Source: Compostibacter hankyongensis
Lineage (GTDB): Bacteria; Bacteroidota; Bacteroidia; Chitinophagales; Chitinophagaceae
Length of the DNA: 64,000 bases
Reading direction: 5' to 3'
NCBI RefSeq assembly: GCF_039541075.1
Contig: NZ_BAABFN010000006.1
Location: forward strand, 1-64,000
A program made the translations under genes and the position numbers. Shown here one piece after another: positions 54,807 through 61,420 of this stretch (position 1 is the first letter of the stretch; each line of letters starts with the position of its first letter). A model generated the notes under the pieces. The model saw only the letters and a list, made by a program, of their open reading frames with translations. It was not told the DNA's origin and did not search any database.

Positions 54807-55600
54807 TTAACCTTTGCCTGTACCGTGCCTTCGCTCACTGCCCAGCCGCCATCCACCGACAGCACCTGGCCGGTGGTAAAGGCCGAAAGATCGGACATGA
54901 AATAGCAGGCCGCTCCGTCCAGATCTCCGGGGCTGCCGATCCTGCCGCCATCCAGCGGTTGTTTGGTCCTGATATAATCCATAATAGCGGCGTCGCCTGC
55001 CGCCCGGCGGGACATGGCTGTCTCCACCAAAGCCGGGGCAAGCACATTGACGCGGATATTGTCCCGGGCATAGCAGGCGGCGAGCGACCGGGAAAACCCG
55101 ACGATGGCCGCCTTGGCGGCCGCATAAGCATGCGTGGAGAAATACTGCGGGACCGGTGAATTGCCGAGCGCCGATCCGGTGTTCAGGATAACGCCTCCTT
55201 TTCCCACCTTTAGGAACACCCTTACCGCCGCCCGGTTGGACAGCATGACCGAGGTCAGGTTCAGCTCCAGCGTTTGCTGCCATCCTTCCAGCGTGATCTC
55301 ATGCAAAGGCCCGTCGCCCATCTTCCTGCCGCTGCCGCCGGCCACATGATAAAGACCATCGAAGCTGCCCCATTGCTCACAGCACAGCGCTATGGCCTGT
55401 TCGGCAGTACCTTCCCGGGCTGCATCCCCTTCGAGGACCAGCGCCGATCCGCCCAGCTCCTGCCGGGCTTTTCCGGCCGAAGCGGCACTGCGCCCCACGA
55501 CCACCACCCTGGCCCCCTGGCGGATAAAAGCCCGGGCTGCCGACAGCCCGATACCAGCTGTTCCGCCCATAACTACGATATGCTTGTTGCGTAACATCAA
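54803..55600 (-). CDS. Short-chain dehydrogenase/reductase (SDR)
   Basis: A 265-residue classical SDR. The cofactor motif is GGTAGIGLSAARAF (T-G-x-x-x-G-I-G class), with YHVAGGSGRK in the middle (N-A-G position), Ser near NTGSALGNSPVPQ and catalytic Y-x-x-x-K as YAAAK. Substrate probably a sugar or polyol. It is the first gene of the minus-strand operon and the shared promoter block lies about 90 bp upstream. It overlaps the ROK gene by 4 bp. Confidence 0.9.
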   Translation of the reverse strand: MMLRNKHIVVMGGTAGIGLSAARAFIRQGARVVVVGRSAASAGKARQELGGSALVLEGDAAREGTAEQAIALCCEQWGSFDGLYHVAGGSGRKMGDGPLHEITLEGWQQTLELNLTSVMLSNRAAVRVFLKVGKGGVILNTGSALGNSPVPQYFSTHAYAAAKAAIVGFSRSLAACYARDNIRVNVLAPALVETAMSRRAAGDAAIMDYIRTKQPLDGGRIGSPGDLDGAACYFMSDLSAFTTGQVLSVDGGWAVSEGTVQAKVK

Positions 55601-55688
55601 AACCGAGTTTTCATCACTGTTCAGGGTTCATTTCTTGCATAATACAATCGCCATTCAAACTGCCATTTTGGAGAGCAGTCATACAGCG

Positions 55689-55744
55689 CAAACTTAAAAG
55701 ATCATCATCCGTTATTTGATACTTTCTGATCAGTTCATACAAAA
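55689..55744 (-). promoter_or_regulatory. Conserved AraC-type promoter block in front of the SDR operon
   Basis: On the minus strand the -7 box TAAGTTTG (complement of 55689-55696) is followed by AAAGATCA, 10 variable bases, then on the plus strand TTTGATACTTTCT-G-ATCAGTTC-A-TACAAA (55715-55743). Only two positions in this 29-bp part differ from the block at 49504, and the spacing to the -7 box is identical. This strongly suggests one activator for both operons. Its distal end overlaps the terminator T tract of the SGNH gene. Confidence 0.75.
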
Positions 55745-55774
55745 AAATTAACCCTGCCGCAGTCGGGCAGGGTT
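55741..55774 (-). terminator. Rho-independent terminator of the SGNH gene
   Basis: On the minus strand AACCCTGCC (complement of 55766-55774) pairs with GGCAGGGTT (55750-55758) around a 7-nt loop, followed by AATTTTTTTG. A 9-bp perfect stem plus T tract downstream of the gene ending at 55848 is a good intrinsic terminator. Confidence 0.8.
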
Positions 55775-55847
55775 GCTTCTCTATGAGATCGTTTCCTGAA
55801 CAGCGGCGCGCATGCTGATCAGCTGAAAATAAGATTGCAGGGATAAG

Positions 55848-56546
55848 TCAGGGCGCTTCCCCGAGAGCGACCTTCAGCAGCGACAGGATGCCTTCCGTTA
55901 CGCTTTTGCTTTCCGCGGCCACGCCGTCCGGTTTAAAATGCACGCCGTCCTCCCGGTAAAATTCGGGATGGGCCTCGGACAGCGCATAATTATCAATCAT
56001 GGGAATATGTTCCTTCGTGGTGAAGTCTTTTACGTAGCGGTTGCGCTTTACGACATTGGCGTTAAAGTCATCCACTTGCTGCAGGTCGTCCTTATTTCGT
56101 TCGGCCGTGGTGTTCACCCATTGTATCCTGGGATGACCGTATTTGCGCAGCAGCTTATACACCTTGGGGATATAGGCGGCATATTGCTCGGCGGTGTATT
56201 CCCGTCCATGCAGGCCGTTGTTAAAGCTGATCACGTCGAACCGGTAATGTTTGAGCACCTGCTCAAGCTGCTCCAGCAGCACCGGGTCGCCCATGCTTTT
56301 TGAGGTCGTGAACTTACAGGGATACGCTTTTCCTTCCAGCGCTTTCGCGACGGAAGGGTAATAGGCTTCCACATGCGAGTCGCCGATCACCAGCACATGG
56401 GGCAGATCGGTCTTCCCGGTGCTGGTTATCCAGGTGTGCGACCATTCGATATCTTCGTTTATGCTTTTACTTTGGGCTCCGGCGGTCTGGCAAAAGGTAA
56501 GCGCGGCAAGGGCAAATACAGCCGGGAGAATGATGTGTCTGGACAT
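55848..56546 (-). CDS. SGNH/GDSL-family hydrolase, secreted
   Basis: A 232-residue exported hydrolase. The start at 56546 (MSRHIILPAVFALAALTF, cleaved after TAGAQ) is preferred over a frame open to 56615. The block I motif VLVIGDSHVEAYYP holds the catalytic Ser, block III is VISFNNGLHG, and block V is DGVHFKPDGV with catalytic Asp/His. These enzymes deacetylate or de-esterify glycans and other substrates. It sits alone on the minus strand between the AraC regulon and the AT-rich toxin region. Confidence 0.88.
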   Translation of the reverse strand: MSRHIILPAVFALAALTFCQTAGAQSKSINEDIEWSHTWITSTGKTDLPHVLVIGDSHVEAYYPSVAKALEGKAYPCKFTTSKSMGDPVLLEQLEQVLKHYRFDVISFNNGLHGREYTAEQYAAYIPKVYKLLRKYGHPRIQWVNTTAERNKDDLQQVDDFNANVVKRNRYVKDFTTKEHIPMIDNYALSEAHPEFYREDGVHFKPDGVAAESKSVTEGILSLLKVALGEAP

Positions 56547-56947
56547 ACGTTTTACAATAGCGCTGAAAATACAGGAATTCCCAACAATAATATAAATAAT
56601 CGGCTGCTTTTGCAAATTTGGTGAGGGGGGTGTCTGGTCTATTGTGGAGGTCAGTTTAAGAAGTGATTAAAATCCTCGCTGTAGCTCTGCTGCTAGGTAA
56701 AGAAGATAGATGCGTTGGCTGGGATAAACAATTTAAAACGCTATGATGACCGACTATATATTCGGAAAAATCGCTACTAATCTTACCATTCACCGGGAAT
56801 ATGCCAACACGGCTCCTGCCACTTTTATCACTTATATAAACAAGGTGGAGATAGAAAATACTAATAATCCGTATGGTGAGGGGCCTATTAATCACATAAA
56901 TTTTATCCTTTCCCCCAAAAACCGCTGAAAAAAGCCCGGACTATAGG
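56547..56947. other. Intergenic boundary before the AT-rich toxin region
   Basis: About 400 bp where base composition falls from GC-rich to AT-rich. A plus-strand frame (56743-56928, 61 codons) and a minus-strand frame (56656-56895) show no family content. Nothing is supported here. Confidence 0.5.
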
Positions 56948-57394
56948 TTATTGCTGTTCTTTTAATTCTTTTTCCAATTCTATCTTTCGCCTGAAATAAA
57001 TTCGTTGAGATTCTTCGTCTTTTTCTACAATGAGATTTTCATATGTTTTTTTATCAAAGCATAGTTCATAATAACCGAAAACAGCTTGTACAAAAGGATA
57101 AATATCTTCATCTCTTTCGATTAATCTAAAATGCCAATTTGAATCTAATTTGCTATCAGTAATTTCGAACAATTGACACGGGCACGCAGAAATGAACCCG
57201 TTGTCATCTATCAAATAGGCTTGGTAGATTTGAAAAATTATCAAACCCATTACCAAATATTCCTGACCAATGGTCAAACCGCCATATTCAGAATACCCTG
57301 TAACACCAAATCTCCCCATCATATCTTTACTTAATGGTTCATATTCGTAAGGTCTTAAAGCCCCTCCTTTATCATATAAACAACGAACTTTCAT
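56948..57394 (-). CDS. Hypothetical protein, possible orphan immunity protein
   Basis: A 148-residue soluble protein with no signal peptide, no recognised domain, and a charged C-terminal helix (IYFRRKIELEKELKEQQ). It is AT-rich and last in the Rhs toxin array, and its size and acidic, aromatic-rich composition (YLVMGLIIFQIYQAYLIDD) resemble immunity proteins. No adjacent toxin is visible upstream within the array. Function therefore unassigned. Confidence 0.55.
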   Translation of the reverse strand: MKVRCLYDKGGALRPYEYEPLSKDMMGRFGVTGYSEYGGLTIGQEYLVMGLIIFQIYQAYLIDDNGFISACPCQLFEITDSKLDSNWHFRLIERDEDIYPFVQAVFGYYELCFDKKTYENLIVEKDEESQRIYFRRKIELEKELKEQQ

Positions 57395-57535
57395 GATTAT
57401 TTAAATTTAAAATCTGACCTCCTCCCATATTTTGAAGCAGGCTAAACTATAGAATCGGGCCATTACTAACAAGGCAGGCTAAAGCTTAAAAATCGTTTTT
57501 TAATCCCACATCCAATTTAGTTAAATGAAACCATC

Positions 57536-57985
57536 TCATTTCTTATTCAATCCTTTCAAAATATCAGGAATAAAATTTTTCGTATTGATAAAATTTATTC
57601 CTTTATAAGAACTTACAAGCCGACCTACACACAGGGTTTGTTCTGTTCCGTCTTTTTGAATAAAAATTATCTTAACTCTTACGTCTGGCGGATCAGAATA
57701 TTTTTTTGCAGAGGATAGAAAATCATTAGTTATCTTACTAATATCATTTATTTCACGAATGGCCAATACCTTTTCTGCTTTGATTTGGCTTTGAAAATAA
57801 GCTTCAAATCCTTTACAAGAAACATTCATGGGAGTTTCAATGCCTATATCTACATGTTCTATTTTAATCTCCTTTATTATCTTGTTATCAATTACATATG
57901 TATTTTGAGCACAACTTGAACTGGCGATAATAAAAAAAGAAAAGAAAAGAAAGGCTAATAAAGTGTTATTCATCATCGTCATCAT
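57536..57985 (-). CDS. Hypothetical secreted lipoprotein
   Basis: A protein of about 149 residues with a lipoprotein-type signal (FFSFFIIASSSCAQ). The upstream frame to 58027 lacks leader character; Met at 57985 (MMTMMNNTLLAFLF) is chosen. The mature part (IDNKIIKEIKIEHVDIGIET, then VKIIFIQKDGTEQTLCVGRL) has no recognised domain. It stands alone between two toxin-array segments. Confidence 0.55.
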   Translation of the reverse strand: MMTMMNNTLLAFLFFSFFIIASSSCAQNTYVIDNKIIKEIKIEHVDIGIETPMNVSCKGFEAYFQSQIKAEKVLAIREINDISKITNDFLSSAKKYSDPPDVRVKIIFIQKDGTEQTLCVGRLVSSYKGINFINTKNFIPDILKGLNKK

Positions 57986-58077
57986 CTTTTTGATTGGGAT
58001 GGGTTGAAATAATTGCTGCAGGTACATCTAACTCTGTTGAGAGAGGCCCCATCGTATTATATATTATTCCAAATTGG

Positions 58078-58329
58078 TCAGTTCTTGTAACTTCCTTTAA
58101 AATTAATAAATGGATGCCATTCTTCCTTGACGAGGTAGAAGGAATCTTTTGTTTTTATAAAGGACCAAGACATAGCATGCTGAATGGAGTCTATATCATT
58201 ATAGTCATTATTCGCTAATCGGAATTTATTATTGATAACGAAATCTTCTATACCTGAGTAGATAAATACAGGAAGCCTGCCTTTAAACAGATTCTCTGTG
58301 TAGATCTTGATCCTATCACACTTACCCTC
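58078..58329 (-). pseudogene. Gene remnant without a start codon
   Basis: An open frame of 83 codons beginning after a stop at 58330 and ending at the TGA at 58078-58080, with content IYTENLFKGRLPVFIYSGIE and MSWSFIKTKDSFYLVKEEWH. No plausible ATG precedes it, so it is probably the 3' part of a truncated gene in the array. Its family is unknown. Confidence 0.45.
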
Positions 58330-58351
58330 TTAGCAGCAATTTAAACAATCC

Positions 58352-58702
58352 TTAGATGAAATCACTTAGCAATTCTTCATTATAAAATTTCTCACCTTTT
58401 TCGGTATTCCCACTTTTGATACACAATTCATTTATAGAAGGGGCATTCCAATATTTTTCATCTCCAAGAAACTTTAACGTTTCATTAAAAGACAACTCTT
58501 CAAGTTCATCATTTCCCCATCTATTCATATAAAAAATTACAAGGTTTTGTTCTAAAAAATACTTTAATATCTTCTTTGCACTTTCTAAATTTTCTTTATA
58601 CCCTTTTCCGGGCAATAAAGAATTTAATTCCCATAAGATTTCCCAAAGACCAACAAAGTCTTCTATTGTACTCCAAAGAATTTTATAAATGATGTCTTTC
58701 AT
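58352..58702 (-). CDS. Candidate immunity protein for the orphan toxin at 58705
   Basis: A 116-residue soluble acidic protein. The segment TIEDFVGLWEILWELNSLLP followed by an alternating helical part (ESAKKILKYFLEQNLVIFYM) resembles immunity proteins of polymorphic toxins I have seen, though I cannot name the family. It starts 2 bp after the stop that the frame-corrected orphan toxin would have (58705-58707), the typical immunity position. Confidence rests mainly on position. Confidence 0.65.
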   Translation of the reverse strand: MKDIIYKILWSTIEDFVGLWEILWELNSLLPGKGYKENLESAKKILKYFLEQNLVIFYMNRWGNDELEELSFNETLKFLGDEKYWNAPSINELCIKSGNTEKGEKFYNEELLSDFI

Positions 58703-58704
58703 AC

Positions 58705-59132
58705 TTATTTTAATGTTGGATTTCCTGATAATGGAATTCGGGTTACTTGGCCATTTCTACTTATTTTCATATAAGGACCAACATGTAATGGATCTTTTGC
58801 TCCTTGCCAACCTTTTTTTAGTAGTATTTGTTCTCCTTTTTTGCAGGGTTCACAAATTTTACTCCTTCTCCTTTTTTCATATCCCCTCTAATCCAATCCT
58901 TCGGAATCAGAGATTCTGCTTCCTCCCATGTGGCGCCTCTTAATGAAGAAAGGTCATCTAAAGAGCGAATTATCTCCTTAACGGCAAATCTTGCTTTTGC
59001 CAATAATCCCAATTCTGCAAATAGCTTCTCGCCAATTATTGTCGTAGTGATATCTTCGGCTGCTCCTCCAAAGACATCTACTCGTTCATTATTATTTGCT
59101 AAGCTACCATTTAAATGCTGAATATGGCCTTT
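58705..59132 (-). pseudogene. Orphan Rhs C-terminal toxin with a one-base homopolymer frameshift
   Basis: An Rhs linker (SLANNNERVDVFGGAAEDIT) leads into a toxin part containing TWEEAESLIPKDWIRGDMKK. The frame breaks at a run of six A on the minus strand (plus strand T6 at 58837-58842). A seventh A restores a continuous frame containing KKGWQGAKDPLHVGPYMKIS and ending RIPLSGNPTLK with a stop at 58705-58707. No normal start codon precedes the linker, so it is a displaced module even when repaired. The C-terminal pattern (HVGPYMKISRNG...IPLSGNP) recalls a polymorphic-toxin nuclease type, unnamed here. Confidence 0.75.
58977..59132 (-). repeat. 156-bp Rhs linker repeat, copy 3
   Basis: Encodes GHIQHLNGSLANNNERVDVF and on to KARFAVKE. 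Similar to copies at 60576-60731 and 61710-61865, with more substitutions than those two have from each other. It precedes the frameshifted toxin, and probably mediates homologous recombination between toxin tips. Confidence 0.85.
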
Positions 59133-59389
59133 TATCGGGTTGAGTTACTGCAAGTCGTTTGCCGTGAGCCGAGTTCCCTAAGGCCGATTGTTGATCAGGG
59201 CTTAGCCTGATATTTCAGATATGTGGGGCCGCCAATACGGGCGAGGCAGCCATGGACTAACTAACTATGTCTTCTGCTGGACAGAGGGATAATACGGATC
59301 AGTACCGCTACTGGTGATAGCAAGCCCGGATAGCTACCTGGATGGTATAGATTGTTTTTAAGCCTTTCCTTGTCTTCTGACAAGCTCAT
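59133..59389. other. Unassigned GC-richer stretch within the toxin array
   Basis: About 257 bp of moderately GC-rich sequence (for example GGGGCCGCCAATACGGGCGAG) unlike the AT-rich surroundings. No open frame of any length, no tRNA or known RNA motif, and no intron domain V hairpin visible. It could be an old fragment of Rhs core or other DNA. Confidence 0.35.
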
Positions 59390-59559
59390 CTACCGCTTTA
59401 TATATTCTAAATGTTGAGTAAATTCTTCAAAAATGCCTGCTTCACTAATTTGGTGGTGTAATTCAAAATAATCGCTTCCCTTTAGCAAAGATTGAAGCGT
59501 TTCCGTCAAAAAAATTTTGAGAAGGAAAATAACATTTTTATAACCTTAGAACTCTTCAT
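59390..59559 (-). pseudogene. Small immunity-like gene disrupted in a T7 run
   Basis: Starts MKSSKVIKMLFSFSKF at 59559, three bp below the toxin remnant's stop. The frame breaks at a 7-base homopolymer (plus strand A7 at 59508-59514); one more base restores TETLQSLLKGSDYFELHHQI and a stop at 59390-59392, a protein of about 56 residues. The position just after a toxin remnant suggests an immunity gene. Confidence 0.5.
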
Positions 59560-59561
59560 AA

Positions 59562-59850
59562 TTATTTTATCATTTGCTGTCGATTAGAGCTAAGCCTATA
59601 ACCTCTGCTGATTAAATAATCAAGTTCTTTTGGAAAGCCGCTTACCTTTATCTATAACACGATTTGATAAGATAATTTTATCTCCTCCGGCTATCAATCT
59701 ATCAAGGGACTTAACACTAGCCACCCACTGTTCAGCCGCCGTGATCCTGTTCTAAATGTTTGTTGGGATATTAAACCGCTTAGCTCCTAACTCTCCTGTA
59801 AGGGTTAGTAATCCTGATTTTTTATTTAAAACAGTTGTCTCTTTAAGGCA
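59562..59850 (-). pseudogene. Decayed toxin related to the Rhs toxin at 61421
   Basis: Reading the minus strand from about 59850 gives ETTVLNKKSGLLTLTGELGA then KRFNIPT, an in-frame TAG, then AEQWVASVKSLDRLIAGGDK, a frameshift, and FPKELDYLISRGYRLSSNRQ ending at 59562. This parallels the Rhs toxin (GGTTVLGHYPEYI ... KRFNIPT ... QRWAANQKFLDRMILRGDNI ... QKELNYLFEKGYKVSSDG) over its whole length, so it is a dead paralogue. It lacks the linker repeat and begins directly after the immunity gene at 59858. Confidence 0.75.
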
Positions 59851-59857
59851 TATTTTA

Positions 59858-60295
59858 TCAAGCTTTTTTATAGAACTCAGGATGCTCTTTCCTCCAATAT
59901 TTTTCAAATTCCATCATCTTTAATTCATAATTTTTTTTATGAAAAAAATCATAATTATCATAGATCACTGCGGATATATGAGCTAACTGTTTTTTGTAGC
60001 ATTCTTCGATGTTCTTTTCCTTACGAAAATATTCTGATTTAGGTACTTGTGCATTACCTTGCTTCAGATACTCCAATAAATTAAAAAGATTTATTTCACT
60101 ATCCGGCTTATCTATTTTATAAAGAGTCGAGTAGAACTCTCGGAAGTACTTTTCAATTTTAATTATAAAATTATCTGAACTATATTCAATCATATAATAT
60201 TGTCCTTCGTTCAATTCTGTTTTTATCTGAAAACCATATACCTCAATAAGCCTTTTAAAAAGTCCATAGGTGTATTTTATAAAACGCTGTTCCAT
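59858..60295 (-). CDS. Candidate immunity protein for the orphan toxin at 60303
   Basis: A 145-residue soluble protein starting 8 bp after the orphan toxin stop, with no signal peptide and many aromatic and acidic residues (NEGQYYMIEYSSDNFIIKIE, KMMEFEKYWRKEHPEF). No named domain. Position and composition support an immunity role. Confidence 0.65.
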   Translation of the reverse strand: MEQRFIKYTYGLFKRLIEVYGFQIKTELNEGQYYMIEYSSDNFIIKIEKYFREFYSTLYKIDKPDSEINLFNLLEYLKQGNAQVPKSEYFRKEKNIEECYKKQLAHISAVIYDNYDFFHKKNYELKMMEFEKYWRKEHPEFYKKA

Positions 60296-60302
60296 GTCAA
60301 TT

Positions 60303-60602
60303 CTATTTTTTAATCATTCTTGAGAAATCGTCCGTCCATGAATAACCGTGTCTTTGCAAATACCTAATCTCTTGTGCAAGGACTGATTTGGGGTCAAGTT
60401 TGGCGGGATTAAACTTGCCAGAAAATATTACATCATCTCCTCTTTTTACAACTCCCTGCAAAAACTCGACATTCTTACGCATCATCCACGCTTCATCTGT
60501 TACGTCAAGGAAATTGGTACCTATCTTTTTAGCAAATTCTCTATAAGTTGCCCGTGGCCCTATTACACTTACCTCCTTAACAGCAAATCTTGCTTTTATC
60601 AA
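60303..60602 (-). CDS. Orphan Rhs C-terminal toxin module
   Basis: A 99-codon frame starting at a TTG (MIKARFAVKEVSVIGPRA), but open upstream to 60785 through the linker repeat, without an ATG. The toxin part (FAKKIGTNFLDVTDEAWMMR, VVKRGDDVIFSGKFNPAKLD, QEIRYLQRHGYSWTDDFSRM) follows the same order of conserved positions as the toxin at 61421: a K-K-I-x-x-x-F segment, W, a RGD-(D/N)-(I/V) strand, E-(I/L)-x-Y-L-x-x-x-G-Y and a final K. It is therefore a second member of one toxin family, displaced and probably silent unless recombined with an intact Rhs gene. Confidence 0.7.
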   Translation of the reverse strand: MIKARFAVKEVSVIGPRATYREFAKKIGTNFLDVTDEAWMMRKNVEFLQGVVKRGDDVIFSGKFNPAKLDPKSVLAQEIRYLQRHGYSWTDDFSRMIKK

Positions 60603-60731
60603 TACTCCTAATTCCGCGAATAGCCTCTCGCCGATTATTGTCGTAGTGATATCTGCGGTTGCTCCTCCAAAGGCATCTACCCGTTCACTATTATTTGCTA
60701 AGCTACCATTTAAATGCTGAATATGGTCTTT
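60576..60731 (-). repeat. 156-bp Rhs linker repeat, copy 2
   Basis: Nearly identical to copy 1 (61710-61865), encoding HIQHLNGSLANNSERVDAFG and TTIIGERLFAELGVLIKARF. It immediately precedes the orphan toxin and extends in frame upstream as GTGVEAVAAKVGVNSPKD, which differs from copy 1. Confidence 0.88.
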
Positions 60732-60745
60732 AGGGGAATTAACTC

Positions 60746-60973
60746 CTACCTTAGCAGCAACCGCTTCAACTCCAGTACCTCGTTTCTATAATCTATTAAA
60801 CCATTCCTATTTTGACAACAATTTTCTAAATCATTTTCAATGACTTTGAAAACCATCTTTGGTGTTTCATTGCGAAATAAAAAAGGGTTGGTGTTTCCTG
60901 ATAGAATAGCCGCGTTCACTTTAGTAACAAGTGAAACTAAAACCAACAACAATATTTTACTAAAAAGTTTCAT
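60746..60973 (-). CDS. Small secreted protein overlapping the linker of copy 2
   Basis: A 75-residue protein with a signal peptide (MKLFSKILLLVLVSLVTKVN) starting at 60973. The C-terminal part (IENDLENCCQNRNGLIDYRN) overlaps, in another frame, the upstream extension of the linker, so its 3' end may have been created by the recombination that placed copy 2. Function unknown. Confidence 0.5.
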   Translation of the reverse strand: MKLFSKILLLVLVSLVTKVNAAILSGNTNPFLFRNETPKMVFKVIENDLENCCQNRNGLIDYRNEVLELKRLLLR

Positions 60974-61015
60974 TCCATTTTTTTCAAAGCCCCCAAAAAA
61001 AAACAAAGATTATTA

Positions 61016-61414
61016 TTACTCTCTTATTCCGGGAAACATTTGTTCTGCTCGCTCATTTCCTAATTCATCTAATCTCTTTTTTGTGGTTAGATAATTCTTG
61101 TCGTTAAATAGTTCGACAATGTTGCCTAGCTCTTTGTGTATAAAGTCCTTATGTGTTTCAATAGTCGTTACATAATTGAGATCTCTTTCCTTATACAACA
61201 AAGCTTTGACTAACGCCAAATCATACCAATTCTCATTTGATTGATTACTCCGTATATCAACTGTTTCAAAAGATTTAGACTTGCTAAAGCGTATTTGAAG
61301 AAAGTCATTAGAAAATATATCGTAGTAGTCCCCAAAAAACGCAGATGTGTCTTTTTGAATTAGCTCAAAACCATTTGACTTTAGAAAGCCATATGTTTTT
61401 TCGTTATTCTTCAT
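61016..61414 (-). CDS. Candidate immunity protein for the Rhs toxin at 61421
   Basis: A 132-residue soluble protein beginning 6 bp after the Rhs stop. No named domain; GFELIQKDTSAFFGDYYDIF and RDLNYVTTIETHKDFIHKEL are typical of small immunity proteins. Co-translation with the toxin is very likely. Confidence 0.7.
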   Translation of the reverse strand: MKNNEKTYGFLKSNGFELIQKDTSAFFGDYYDIFSNDFLQIRFSKSKSFETVDIRSNQSNENWYDLALVKALLYKERDLNYVTTIETHKDFIHKELGNIVELFNDKNYLTTKKRLDELGNERAEQMFPGIRE

Positions 61415-61420
61415 AGTTTT

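Noticed and set aside
56743..56928. A 61-codon plus-strand frame at the toxin-region border.
   Set aside because: Isolated and without family content.
59133..59389. Possible group II intron or small RNA in the GC-richer stretch.
   Set aside because: No domain V hairpin, no reverse transcriptase remnant and no recognisable RNA fold.
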